From Pseudomonas fluorescens (GTDB lineage Bacteria > Pseudomonadota > Gammaproteobacteria > Pseudomonadales > Pseudomonadaceae): a stretch of DNA of 64,000 nucleotides. The translations under genes were made by a program, and so were the position numbers. The notes beneath the pieces were generated by a model. That model made no database searches. It was not told where the DNA came from and was given only the letters and a program-made list of their open reading frames with translations. The stretch's first letter is position 1. Every line of letters starts with the position of its first letter. Where the stretch lies: contig NZ_MSDF01000024.1 in assembly GCF_002022275.1 (NCBI RefSeq), positions 62,001-126,000 on the forward strand, given 5' to 3'. Of this stretch, positions 32,556 to 41,393 are shown one piece after another.

Positions 32556-33875
32556 ATGAAGCCTTCCGCTTCGCCGCAGCCGCGCCGTGCTGCGGCCGCC
32601 GCTTTTATCGGCACCATGATCGAGTGGTACGACTTTTACATTTACGCCACCGCTGCTGCGCTGGTGTTTGGCCAACTGTTTTTCCCCTCCGAAGACAAAC
32701 TCTTCAGCACCATGGCCGCGTTCGGCACCTTTGCCGTGGGCTTTTTCGCGCGGCCGCTGGGCGGCATCGTGTTCGGGCATATCGGCGACCGCATCGGGCG
32801 CAAGAAATCGCTGGTGATCACGCTGGTGATGATGGGCGTAGTCACCGTGTGTATCGGCCTGTTGCCGACCTACGCTCAGATCGGCGTCGCGGCACCGGTC
32901 ATGTTGATCCTGTTGCGCGTGGTGCAAGGCATTGCCGTCGGGGGCGAGTGGGGCGGGGCGGTGTTGATGGCCGGCGAGCACGCGCCTAAAGGGCGTCGCA
33001 ACTTCTTTGCCTCCTTCGCGCAATTGGGCAGCCCGGCGGGGTTGATCCTGTCGCTGCTGGCGTTCAGTGCGGTGACCCGTTTGCCGGAAGACGACTTGCT
33101 GAGTTGGGGCTGGCGCCTGCCATTTCTGGCCAGCGCGTTACTGTTGATCGTGGGCCTGGCGATTCGCCTGGGTGTGAACGAGTCGCCCGAGTTCCTTGAA
33201 GACAAAGCCCTCGCGGAAAAAGCACGGGCCATCAAGAAAGACCAGGCGCCGGTGATCGAAGTCTTGAGAACCGCCTGGCGCCCGCTGTTGCTGTGCATCG
33301 GCGCCAACACCCTGGGCATCGCCGGTGTGTATTTCACCAACACCTTCATGATTGCCTACACCACGCAGCAACTGAACCTGCCGCGCTCGCTGATTCTGGA
33401 GTGCCTGTTCTTTGTTGCCATCATCCAGTTCTGTGTTCAGCCACTGGCTGCCTGGGTGGCCGAGAAGGTGGGCGCCACGCGTTTCCTGTGCGCCATGACC
33501 GTGCTGGCGATGGCCTCGCCTTACCCCATGTTTGTGCTGGTCAGCAGCGGCCAGGCGCCGTTGATCATCCTCGGCATCGCGTTGGCCGTGGTGTGCATGG
33601 CCTCGTTTTATGCGGTGATCGCAGGCTTCGTCAGTGGCCTGTTTGAGACCCGCGTGCGCTACACCGCGATTTCCCTGGCTTACCAGGTATGCGGCGCGCT
33701 GGCCGGTGGCCTGACGCCGTTGATCGGCACCTGGCTGGCCCATGAATACCAGGGTCAATGGTGGCCGATGGCAGTGTTTTATAGCCTGATCGCGGCGGTG
33801 TCGCTGCTGTGTGTACTGGCGTTGTCGCGCCGCCATGCCGCTGCCCATCGCGTTGAAATGATGGAGATTGCGTAA
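32556..33875 (+). CDS. MHS-family MFS transporter
   Basis: A 439-residue transporter of the metabolite:H+ symporter group. It has the typical start FIGTMIEWYDFYIYATAAAL, the motif GHIGDRIGRKKSL and GIAVGGEWGGAVL, with twelve helices. MHS members take up carboxylates and betaines such as shikimate, proline or alpha-ketoglutarate. The stop codon shares one base with the start of the amidase gene, so uptake and hydrolysis are coupled. The substrate may be an N-carbamoyl or ureido compound. Confidence 0.9.
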   Translation: MKPSASPQPRRAAAAAFIGTMIEWYDFYIYATAAALVFGQLFFPSEDKLFSTMAAFGTFAVGFFARPLGGIVFGHIGDRIGRKKSLVITLVMMGVVTVCIGLLPTYAQIGVAAPVMLILLRVVQGIAVGGEWGGAVLMAGEHAPKGRRNFFASFAQLGSPAGLILSLLAFSAVTRLPEDDLLSWGWRLPFLASALLLIVGLAIRLGVNESPEFLEDKALAEKARAIKKDQAPVIEVLRTAWRPLLLCIGANTLGIAGVYFTNTFMIAYTTQQLNLPRSLILECLFFVAIIQFCVQPLAAWVAEKVGATRFLCAMTVLAMASPYPMFVLVSSGQAPLIILGIALAVVCMASFYAVIAGFVSGLFETRVRYTAISLAYQVCGALAGGLTPLIGTWLAHEYQGQWWPMAVFYSLIAAVSLLCVLALSRRHAAAHRVEMMEIA

Positions 33876-35104
33876 TGTTGAAAATCAATGGCGAACGCCT
33901 GTGGGCAAGCCTGATGGCCATGGCCGAAGTAGGCGCCACCGCACGCGGCGGCAGTTGCCGCCTGGCCCTGAGCGCTGAAGACCAGGCTGGCCGCGAGCTG
34001 TTCAGTCACTGGTGCACCGCCGCCGGGCTGAGCCTGAGCGTGGATGCTATCGGCAACCTGTTCGCCCGCCGTGTCGGCACTGACGAGGACGCTGCCCCGG
34101 TCATGATGGGCAGCCACCTCGACACCCAGCCCGAAGGCGGCCGCTTCGACGGTGTGTACGGTGTACTGGCCGGCCTGGAAGTGCTGCGCAGCCTCGATGA
34201 TCACGGCATTCAGACCCGCAAACCGCTGGAAATCGCAGTATGGACGAACGAGGAGGGCGCCCGTTTCACGCCCGCCATGCTCGGCTCGGCGGTGTTCACC
34301 GGGGCCTTGGCGCTGGACACAGCGCTCGCCACGGCTGATGTCGACGGTATCCGTGTGGCTGACGCGTTGCAGGCCACGGGCTACAGCGGCAAACGTCCGA
34401 TGGGGGGCGCGGTGGATGCCTATTTCGAAGCCCATATCGAGCAAGGTCCGATTCTGGAAGACAACGCCAAGAGCATCGGCGTGGTCACGGGCGGTCAAGC
34501 CATTCGCTGGCTCGACGTGCGCGTCGAAGGCATGGCCGCGCACGCGGGCACCACGCCGATGCCGCTGCGCAAGGACGCGCTGTATGGCGCCGCGCACATG
34601 ATCCAGGCTCTGGAAAACCTCGCGGCGGACTTTGCCCCCGAAGGCCTGACCACTGTCGGCGAATTGAGCATTGCCAAGTCGTCGCGCAACACCATTCCCG
34701 GCTTGCTGAATTTCACCGTAGACCTGCGCCATCACCGTGACGCCGACATCGAGGCCATGGAGCAACACGTGCGCGCGCGCCTGCAGACCATCGCTGACAC
34801 GCGCGGCCTGAGCGTCAGCATCAACCCGCACTGGGTCAGCCCGGCCACGCCATTCGATGCCGAGTGCGTCGCGTGCGTGCAGTCGTCGGTAGACGCTTTG
34901 GGCTACAGCCAGCAACGCATCGTCAGCGGCGCCGGTCACGACGCCATCCACCTGGCGCGCTATTGCCCGACGGCGATGATCTTCATTCCCTGCGTCGGCG
35001 GCCTCAGCCACAACGAAGCCGAAGACGTGTTGCCCGACGACGTGCGAAAAGGCACCGACGTATTGCTCAACGCCGTACTGCAACGCGCCGGCCGGGCTCA
35101 CTGA
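33875..35104 (+). CDS. Zn-dependent hydantoinase/carbamoylase-family amidase
   Basis: A 409-residue M20-like amidase. Metal and catalytic signatures seen are GSHLDTQPEGGRFDGVYG, WTNEEGARFTP, EAHIEQGP and GAGHDAIHLA. The family includes N-carbamoyl-L-amino-acid hydrolase, allantoate amidohydrolase and beta-ureidopropionase, all releasing ammonia and CO2 or related groups. Which of these it is cannot be settled from sequence alone. It is fused by a one-base overlap to the MHS transporter gene, under a divergent LysR regulator. Confidence 0.88.
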   Translation: MLKINGERLWASLMAMAEVGATARGGSCRLALSAEDQAGRELFSHWCTAAGLSLSVDAIGNLFARRVGTDEDAAPVMMGSHLDTQPEGGRFDGVYGVLAGLEVLRSLDDHGIQTRKPLEIAVWTNEEGARFTPAMLGSAVFTGALALDTALATADVDGIRVADALQATGYSGKRPMGGAVDAYFEAHIEQGPILEDNAKSIGVVTGGQAIRWLDVRVEGMAAHAGTTPMPLRKDALYGAAHMIQALENLAADFAPEGLTTVGELSIAKSSRNTIPGLLNFTVDLRHHRDADIEAMEQHVRARLQTIADTRGLSVSINPHWVSPATPFDAECVACVQSSVDALGYSQQRIVSGAGHDAIHLARYCPTAMIFIPCVGGLSHNEAEDVLPDDVRKGTDVLLNAVLQRAGRAH

Positions 35105-35130
35105 TTTTCCAAGCCATACCCCATTCAGAA

Positions 35131-35156
35131 GTGGGAGCTGGCAAGCCAGCTCCCAC
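35131..35156. repeat. REP palindrome (GTGGGAGCTGGC family)
   Basis: Perfect 12-bp arms GTGGGAGCTGGC and GCCAGCTCCCAC around AA. It lies 27 bp after the amidase stop and may end its transcript. Confidence 0.85.
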
Positions 35157-35177
35157 ATGGGGGCGTGCCAGCCCATT

Positions 35178-35311
35178 GATCGTTCCCACGCTCTGCGTGG
35201 GAATGCCGCCCTGGACGCTCCGCGTCCCGAAATCGGCGGGTAGTCAAGGTCCGGCGCCAGGTGACGCAGAGCGTCACAACATGCATTCCCACGCAGAGCG
35301 TGGGAACGATC
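35178..35311. repeat. Pair of 29-bp inverted hairpins
   Basis: A 29-base unit at 35178-35206 recurs as its exact reverse complement at 35283-35311; each arm is itself a hairpin (TTCCCACGC / GCGTGGGAA). Between them lie further inverted stretches (GACGCTCCGCGTC, GTGACGCAGAGCGTCAC). This is a REPIN-like doublet of a different family from the GTGGGAGC one. Confidence 0.88.
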
Positions 35312-35386
35312 GGCAAAAGCAGGTTTGGGGGCTTCCTCCAAACCATAGAATCTCCCACAGGTTCCGTGATCATCCAGGAGCACTTG

Positions 35387-36415
35387 ATGCGTACTTATTT
35401 CCACCCTGAACAACTCCTGCACCATCCGCGCAGTTACTACTCCCGTGGCCAGATGCGCACACCTCAGGAAATCCCCGAGCGTGCGCGCAACCTGTTGCTG
35501 GCCGCGCAAGCCCTGGGTTTCGACATTCAGCAACCTGCTGACTCCGGCCTTGCGCCATTGCTCGCAGTACACGGCGCGGCCTATTTGACGTTCCTCGAGG
35601 AAGCGCACCAACGCTGGAAAGAAATCCCCGAAGACTGGGGCGACGAAGTCATGTCCAACATTTTCGTGCGCGAACCCAACGCCCTGCGCGGCATTCTCGC
35701 CCAGGCTGCGCGCTATCTGGCGGACGGCAGTTGCCCTGTCGGTGAACTCACCTGGCGCTCCGCCTACTGGTCTGCGCAAAGTGCCGTCGCGGCGGCCAAG
35801 GACATTCTCGAGGGTGCGCCAGCCGCCTACGCCTTATGCCGCCCACCTGGCCATCACGCCCGTTACGACGCGGCGGGCGGCTTCTGCTACATCAACAACG
35901 CGGCGGTAGCGGCGCAAGTCTTGCGCGAAGGCTTCCAGCGCGTCGCCGTGCTGGATACCGACATGCATCACGGCCAGGGTATCCAGGAGATTTTCTACGA
36001 CCGCGACGACGTGCTGTATGTGTCGATCCACGGCGACCCCACCAACTTCTATCCCGGCGTAGCGGGTTTTGCCGAAGAGCGCGGTGCCGGTTCGGGTGAA
36101 GGCTTCAACCTCAACCTGCCAATGCCTCACGGTGCCAGTGAAGCGCTGTTCTTCGAAAAGCTCGAACTCGCCCTGGCGGCGGTGAAAGATTTCTCGGCAG
36201 AGGTGCTGGTGTTGTCCCTGGGGTTTGATATCTACGAGCTGGACCCGCAAAGCAAAGTCGCGGTGACGCGTGAAGGGTTCGCACGGTTAGGGGAATGCAT
36301 TCGCGGGCTGGGGTTGCCGTGTGTGATCGTGCAGGAGGGTGGTTATCACCTGGAGACACTGGACAGTAATGCGCAGGCGTTTTTCGGGGATTCGCAGGGG
36401 TGGAGAAAGGCGTGA
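35387..36415 (+). CDS. Histone deacetylase family protein, acetylpolyamine amidohydrolase type
   Basis: A 342-residue zinc deacetylase. Signatures are RPPGHHA (catalytic His pair), DTDMHHGQG (Asp and His zinc ligands), SLGFDIYELDP (third ligand) and EGGYH (transition-state Tyr). The N-terminal loop HPRSYYSRGQMRTPQEIPER is like acetylpolyamine amidohydrolases, which deacetylate acetylputrescine or acetylcadaverine. The ATG at 35387 follows AGGAG with six bases between; the open frame upstream runs through the REP hairpins and is not coding. Confidence 0.9.
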   Translation: MRTYFHPEQLLHHPRSYYSRGQMRTPQEIPERARNLLLAAQALGFDIQQPADSGLAPLLAVHGAAYLTFLEEAHQRWKEIPEDWGDEVMSNIFVREPNALRGILAQAARYLADGSCPVGELTWRSAYWSAQSAVAAAKDILEGAPAAYALCRPPGHHARYDAAGGFCYINNAAVAAQVLREGFQRVAVLDTDMHHGQGIQEIFYDRDDVLYVSIHGDPTNFYPGVAGFAEERGAGSGEGFNLNLPMPHGASEALFFEKLELALAAVKDFSAEVLVLSLGFDIYELDPQSKVAVTREGFARLGECIRGLGLPCVIVQEGGYHLETLDSNAQAFFGDSQGWRKA

Positions 36416-36458
36416 TATCCTTGTGCCATCACGCGTCGTGATGGTCACGGAGGATGTT

Positions 36459-36590
36459 ATGAGGAAACTGTCGTTGTTGGGTTTGCTGGTGGTATTAGCC
36501 GTAACCCCTATGTTTGCGGCAGCATGCCCGAAGGGCACGCATCCGGTCGGCGGAACTGGCTCGCATCACAAAGGTGGGACTTGCCAGTAA
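36459..36590 (+). CDS. Small secreted peptide
   Basis: A 43-residue product, MRKLSLLGLLVVLAVTPMFA then a mature part of about 23 residues containing ACPKGTHPVGGTGSHHKG and a second cysteine near the end. A strong ribosome site (GGAGGA) precedes the ATG. The signal peptide and two cysteines suggest a periplasmic or secreted disulfide peptide, and the HH and Gly content might bind metal. Similar tiny proteins occur in Pseudomonas without known role. Confidence 0.65.
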   Translation: MRKLSLLGLLVVLAVTPMFAAACPKGTHPVGGTGSHHKGGTCQ

Positions 36591-36606
36591 TCGATGTTGC
36601 GCTGCA

Positions 36607-37500
36607 CTAGTGCTTTACGCCGTCGCTGGCAACCGTCAGCGATTGGCTCACGAGCTTCAATATGCGGTCGCGACCACCTTCGGCCAATAGATAAGTCCCG
36701 TCGCCTATCCGCACAATCGACTGCGGCGCCTTCAAGAACGACAGGATCGTCTGCTGACGGCCCTGCGGATCAATCAGCAACAACCGAGCCCGATGCGTCG
36801 AGTCTTCATTGACCCACAGCCCGCGTTCATCACACATCAGAAAGGTCGGTTTGTTCAGGCCTTTGAGCACCACCGGGTCGCTGTGGTCGTCGGTCAGCTC
36901 GCGCACCACGCCTTTTTTCTTCTCTGTGTAGAGCATCCGCCCGTCAGTGCATCGCGCGATGGATTCGCCTTCATGCAGTTTGTCGCGCAGTACGGTCAGG
37001 GATTGATCGCTCCAGCGATAGCGCAAAATCCGTCCATTTTCCTTGCGGTCCTCAATGGCGTACAGATCGTCGCCCTCGGCCCACAAGCCCTGCACGTTTT
37101 TGCCGCGGAACAGTTCGGTGACCACGCCGTCCTTGAGAAAGCTGACGGGCGCGTCGCCGGTTTCCTGGCTGAACACCCAGCCTCCGCGGGTGGCGAACAT
37201 GCCGTCAGGTTTGGACAGGTTGGCCACCACCACTTCGCGTGCACCGTCCGGATGAATGCGCACGATGCTGCCCTTGGCGTCGTTGAGTTCCTGGCTGACC
37301 ATCAGCGAGCCGTCCGTCAGGGGCATCAGCGATGCGGCCTTGGGCACGTCGCGGTGCACCACCTGAACGGCCCAGCCGTCAGTCGCCCTTACGGGATAAA
37401 AACTCTGCCAGGCGAAAAAGCCCAGGGTTGCGACGCCAAGCAGGCCAAGTGCTGCGACGGACGTTCGCAGCGGTCGATTTTTTCTTGTGGTTTGAGTCAT
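36607..37500 (-). CDS. Membrane-anchored beta-propeller (SMP-30/NHL-like) protein
   Basis: A 297-residue protein with one N-terminal membrane anchor (about residues 13-32) and a repeated WD/NHL-like pattern of short beta blades (GSIVRIHPDGAREVVVANLS; NGRILRYRWSDQSLTVLRDK; GTYLLAEGGRDRILKL). Such propellers resemble the SMP-30/gluconolactonase fold, but no clear metal ligands for lactonase activity are recognised. Function is unknown. It lies alone downstream of the stressosome operon, read in the same direction with a 108-bp gap. Confidence 0.7.
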   Translation of the reverse strand: MTQTTRKNRPLRTSVAALGLLGVATLGFFAWQSFYPVRATDGWAVQVVHRDVPKAASLMPLTDGSLMVSQELNDAKGSIVRIHPDGAREVVVANLSKPDGMFATRGGWVFSQETGDAPVSFLKDGVVTELFRGKNVQGLWAEGDDLYAIEDRKENGRILRYRWSDQSLTVLRDKLHEGESIARCTDGRMLYTEKKKGVVRELTDDHSDPVVLKGLNKPTFLMCDERGLWVNEDSTHRARLLLIDPQGRQQTILSFLKAPQSIVRIGDGTYLLAEGGRDRILKLVSQSLTVASDGVKH

Positions 37501-37608
37501 TGATCAGCGCCAGCAGCCATTCGAGTAGGGTAGAGCGCCGGCAACCCTACCAAGCTTGCCGGGCAATTTCACCCCGGTGTCGCCACGGGTGTCCCCCTTT
37601 CACGGCAC

Positions 37609-39540
37609 TTAAAACCGCCGCTCCAGACCGCGCCGAATCTTCTCCAGCAGCTCATTGATATGAAATGGCTTGGCGATCAGGTCCATGCCCTCACCCAGGA
37701 AGCTCTGACGATTTGCCGCGTTTTCCGCGTAGCCGGTCATGAATAGGATCGGTAAATCAGTGCGTAGCGCGCGTGCAACGTCCGCCAGTTCGCGGCCGGT
37801 CATGTACGGCAGGCCCACGTCAGTCAGCAACAAGTTAATGGACGGGTCGGCCTGCAAGATGCCGATGGCTTCGTCACCGTCCGCCGCCAGGGTGCAGTGG
37901 TACCCGGCGTCTACCAGCACTTCGGCGACAAAGCTGCGCACCGAGGGCATGTCCTCGACAATCAGCACGTGCTCGCCGCTGCTCACACCCGGCGCCGCCA
38001 CGACCTTGGCCACAGCGCTGACGGCGGCGGGGCCGGCAGCGGCAGGGAGCATGATGGTCACTTCGGTGCCCTGGCGCGTGACGCTGCGGATTTGCGCATC
38101 CCCGCCGGACTGGCGAGCAAAACCATAAATGGTCGACAGCCCCAGCCCGGTGCCTTGGCCCACCGGTTTGGTGGTGAAGAACGGGTCGAAAACCTTGTCG
38201 ATTACGCTGTGTTCGATACCCACGCCGTTGTCGCGCACCGACAACGCGATGTAGGGGCCGTTTTCCATTTTGAGGTTGCCGTTGGAGTACGCCGGGTAGG
38301 TCGTGACCCAGATGATACCGCCCTGGGGCAGCGCATCCCGGGCGTTGATCACCAGGTTGAGCACGGCGCTTTCCAGCTGGATCGGGTCGACCATCGCCAC
38401 GGCCGTACTGGTGGTCAGCTCCAGTTTCAGCGCGATGTGTTCGCCGATGGTGCGTACCAGCAGTTCTTCGAGCGAGCGGATATGCGCGTTGATGTCGATC
38501 GGCCGCGTGTCCAGAGGTTGCTGGCGCGCGAAGGCGAGCAACCGGTTGGTCAGCCCGGCGGCACTGAGCGCAGAACTCAGGGCAGCATCGGCATAGTGGA
38601 CGACCTTGTCAGTGCGCTCGGCTTCGATGCGCTTCTTGATCAGTTCCAGGCTGGTAATAATCCCGGTCAGCAGATTGTTGAAGTCGTGGGCAATGCCGCC
38701 GGTGAGTTTGCCGAGGGCGTCCATTTTTTGCGCCTGCAGCAACTGCGCCTCGGTGCGCGCCAGTTGAGTGGTGGCGTTTGCCAGCTCAGCCTGTTGATGA
38801 CGCTCGCGATGGCGGTGTTCCGTGACGTCCTCGACAAACACCAGGCTCAAATCGGCGCGGTTATAAGGTGAGATCTGCCATTCGGTTTCACGCAGCTGAC
38901 CCTCGACGTGCATCTGCAGCGTGCCTTTCCAGCGCTCTCCACCTGACAGCCCGAGGCACAGCTCGGAGAGGACGGCTTGCTGATCGTCAGCAAAGCATTC
39001 CTGCAAGGCGTCGGGGTTGCGGTTGTCGAGGATCAACTGAGCAAAGGCGTGGTTGCATTCGTGGACTTTCAGTTGCGCATCCATCACGGCAATCGGCGCG
39101 CTGATGTTGAAAAAAATCTCACGAAAACGCGCCTCGCTTTCGCGCAGGGCATATTCGGTGTCACGCACCCGCAGCAACGTGCGCAAGGTGGCCAGCAGCA
39201 CGTCGGGGTCCACGGGGTGAATCAGGTAGGCATCGGCCCCGGCGTCCAGGCCGGTGATGATGTCGCCGGTCTCGATGGACGCCGCGGAAACATGCACCAC
39301 GGGCAGCAATGCCGTGGCGGGATCGGCGCGCAGTTTACGCACGATATCGAAGCCGCTCATGTCCGGCAGGTTGACGTCCAGAATCAGCGCATCGATCTTT
39401 CCTCCGGCGATCTGGTCCAGCCCCTCCTGGCCGGTGCCGGCTTCGCTGACGACGAAACGATGGCGCTCCAGTCGGCGGCGCAAGGCGTAGCGCGTGGCGG
39501 CGTTGTCGTCGACGATCAGCAGTTGGATATCACGTTTCAT
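37609..39540 (-). CDS. Hybrid sensor kinase, REC-PAS-HisKA-HATPase-REC
   Basis: A 643-residue soluble protein. The first receiver domain (about residues 1-120) has Asp in LILDVNLPDMSG. A PAS domain follows (about 135-245), then HisKA with His in GGIAHDFNNLLTGI, HATPase with NLVINARDALPQGG, DNGVGI and GTGLGLSTI, and a C-terminal receiver with LLLTDVGLPYMTG. It is last in the stressosome operon and overlaps the histidine kinase gene by 11 bp, so it is a likely output of that module. No transmembrane helix or DNA-binding domain is present. The ATG at 39540 gives MKRDIQLLIVDDN; six extra residues are possible upstream. Confidence 0.9.
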   Translation of the reverse strand: MKRDIQLLIVDDNAATRYALRRRLERHRFVVSEAGTGQEGLDQIAGGKIDALILDVNLPDMSGFDIVRKLRADPATALLPVVHVSAASIETGDIITGLDAGADAYLIHPVDPDVLLATLRTLLRVRDTEYALRESEARFREIFFNISAPIAVMDAQLKVHECNHAFAQLILDNRNPDALQECFADDQQAVLSELCLGLSGGERWKGTLQMHVEGQLRETEWQISPYNRADLSLVFVEDVTEHRHRERHQQAELANATTQLARTEAQLLQAQKMDALGKLTGGIAHDFNNLLTGIITSLELIKKRIEAERTDKVVHYADAALSSALSAAGLTNRLLAFARQQPLDTRPIDINAHIRSLEELLVRTIGEHIALKLELTTSTAVAMVDPIQLESAVLNLVINARDALPQGGIIWVTTYPAYSNGNLKMENGPYIALSVRDNGVGIEHSVIDKVFDPFFTTKPVGQGTGLGLSTIYGFARQSGGDAQIRSVTRQGTEVTIMLPAAAGPAAVSAVAKVVAAPGVSSGEHVLIVEDMPSVRSFVAEVLVDAGYHCTLAADGDEAIGILQADPSINLLLTDVGLPYMTGRELADVARALRTDLPILFMTGYAENAANRQSFLGEGMDLIAKPFHINELLEKIRRGLERRF

Positions 39541-40393
39541 CGACGTTCTCACTGGCAATGGACAGAGGAATGATCACGTAGAACATTGAGCCCACGCCCG
39601 GCGTACTCTCCACACCGACCCGTCCACCCAGCAATTCAGCGAAGCGCTTGCACAGTGACAGGCCCAGGCCGGTGCCGCGCAAGCGTTTTTGCAGGGGGGA
39701 GTCGATCTGGGAAAAATCTTCGAACAGGTTGTTGTGCAGCTCCGCAGCGATGCCGAGCCCGGTGTCATGCACCGCGAAGCGTATTTCCTGATCGCCGAGC
39801 ATGCTTGCCGAGACGCGAACCTCGCCTTGCAGGGTGAATTTCAGGGCGTTGGAAATGAAGTTGCGCAGGATTTGCGCCAGCTTCTTGTCATCGGTGTACA
39901 GGCGCGGCAGGCCGGAAGGCTCTTCGAAAATCAGGTCGACGCTGGAGCCGTCGACAATGGGGCGGAACATCCCGCGCAGGGCCGAAAAGAGATCGAGCAT
40001 GTCAAACCAGGCCGGCGAAATGGTGATGCGCCCGGCCTCGATCTTGGCCAGGTCCAGCAAGTCATCGACCATCTCGCGCAGTTCGCGTGCCGAGCTGCGG
40101 ATAAAACCGACCTGGGTGTGTTGCTCGGGGCTCAGCGGGCCATCCAGCTCATCCGCCAGCAGGCTGGTGATACTCAGGATCGAGCCCAGCGGGGTGCGAA
40201 ATTCGTGACTCATGTACGACAGGAAGCGGCTTTTCAGGTCCGACGCCTGGCGCAGTTGGTCAGCCTGCATATCCAGTTCGGCATACAGCGCCAGCACGCC
40301 CTGGTTGGTCTCGTCCAATTCAGTGCGCAACGCATCCGCTTCCTGGCGAAGTTGCTGGACTTCCTTGAGGAGCGAGGCAGTGGATTCAGACAT
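39530..40393 (-). CDS. Cytoplasmic histidine kinase of the stressosome operon
   Basis: A 287-residue kinase with an N-terminal coiled coil (about residues 5-55), HisKA with His in YMSHEFRTPL and HATPase with LRNFISNALKFT, DTGLGI and GTGLGLSLC. There is no membrane segment, so it must sense through partners. It overlaps the RsbX-like gene by 8 bp upstream and the hybrid kinase by 11 bp downstream. It probably receives the RsbT-dependent signal or feeds the hybrid kinase. Confidence 0.9.
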   Translation of the reverse strand: MSESTASLLKEVQQLRQEADALRTELDETNQGVLALYAELDMQADQLRQASDLKSRFLSYMSHEFRTPLGSILSITSLLADELDGPLSPEQHTQVGFIRSSARELREMVDDLLDLAKIEAGRITISPAWFDMLDLFSALRGMFRPIVDGSSVDLIFEEPSGLPRLYTDDKKLAQILRNFISNALKFTLQGEVRVSASMLGDQEIRFAVHDTGLGIAAELHNNLFEDFSQIDSPLQKRLRGTGLGLSLCKRFAELLGGRVGVESTPGVGSMFYVIIPLSIASENVDET

Positions 40394-41393
40394 CAATAGC
40401 CTCCAGGGCAATCACGAACACGGTGACATCATCCCGGCCGCGACAAAAGTCACGGTGCAAAATGGCAGCGATCAGGGCGGGGTGACGATAGACAAGCCCT
40501 TGATAGTCCGACAGGTTCCAGCGTGACTGCAGGCCGTCGCTGTACAAAATCAGCAACTGCCCGGCCACTTCAGCGTAGTCGAAGGGTTGTGCCTTGCGAA
40601 ACTGCACACCGACGATGCCAGGGTGTGAGGCCAAACCGCGCGACTTTCCGGGGCTGATCAGGCTGCCGCCGATATTCCCCACACCGGTAAAACGCAGTCG
40701 GTCCGTTCCAGCATCGTATTGGGCGACGGCCATGGCGGCGCCGCGGGTCCCCGTCATGCCGATGTGCATGTCGCTCATCAACACCTGTGCGTCGAGAAAC
40801 GCTTCTTTCGCGAATACCGCTTCACCGGCACGGGCGGCCTGTTCTGCATACTCACCGTGGCCCAATCCGTCAGCCATCATCACGCTGAAACGCTCCGGCT
40901 CGATTGCCAGGTGCCAGGCGTCGCCGCAGTGCGGGTCGTGGTGCAGTGAGTGCTGACTGACGCCGTAGCGAATGTCTTTCACGACGCTTGAACGGGGTGT
41001 CAGCCTGGCCAAAATCGCGGAGCCACGTTGATCGGTGTACACATCGAACACCTGAGCCACGCGCGCGATGGCACCCAGGCCAATGCCCTGAGTGCCACCT
41101 GTGGAGAACCCGTCTACCAGGCCGCTGCTGACATCAAACCCTTGCCCTCGGTCGACGGCAATCATCTCGACACCGCCATTGCCCGTAGCCCTCAGGTGCA
41201 ATTCGCCATGGTCGGCGTGCTTGAGAATGTTGCTGGCGAGCTCGGTTGCGACCAAGGCTACGCGGCCGGCGTCGGTTTCATCGAAGCCGATGCCCTCGGC
41301 CAATTGTTGTGCCGTGCGCCGGGCGTGTCCCACCTGGCTGACCTCTTCAATCAACAACACTTGCGTCAACGCACTGGGAATATTCAAGCCCAT
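40386..41393 (-). CDS. RsbT-like ATPase / PP2C-type phosphatase fusion (RsbX-like)
   Basis: A 335-residue protein. The N-terminal half (about residues 1-140) is an anti-sigma-type HATPase (LVATELASNILKHADHGEL, DRGQGFD, GIGLGAI). The C-terminal half (about 145-330) is a SpoIIE/PP2C phosphatase with metal residues in MMADGLGHGEYA, GMTGTRGAAM, ILYSDGLQ and GRDDVTV. In stressosomes RsbX removes phosphates from RsbR and RsbS; a phosphatase in this position fits. The GHKL fusion is the form seen in Gram-negative stressosome loci. It overlaps RsbT by 10 bp. Confidence 0.85.
   Translation of the reverse strand: MGLNIPSALTQVLLIEEVSQVGHARRTAQQLAEGIGFDETDAGRVALVATELASNILKHADHGELHLRATGNGGVEMIAVDRGQGFDVSSGLVDGFSTGGTQGIGLGAIARVAQVFDVYTDQRGSAILARLTPRSSVVKDIRYGVSQHSLHHDPHCGDAWHLAIEPERFSVMMADGLGHGEYAEQAARAGEAVFAKEAFLDAQVLMSDMHIGMTGTRGAAMAVAQYDAGTDRLRFTGVGNIGGSLISPGKSRGLASHPGIVGVQFRKAQPFDYAEVAGQLLILYSDGLQSRWNLSDYQGLVYRHPALIAAILHRDFCRGRDDVTVFVIALEAIDV

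Noticed and set aside
32454..33023. 189-codon minus-strand frame opposite the MHS transporter start
   Set aside because: Shadow frame over a clear transporter gene; composition only reflects GC bias.
33779..35779. 666-codon open frame on the minus strand opposite the amidase gene
   Set aside because: A long shadow frame in GC-rich DNA that crosses REP hairpins; the plus-strand amidase and deacetylase have clear motifs.
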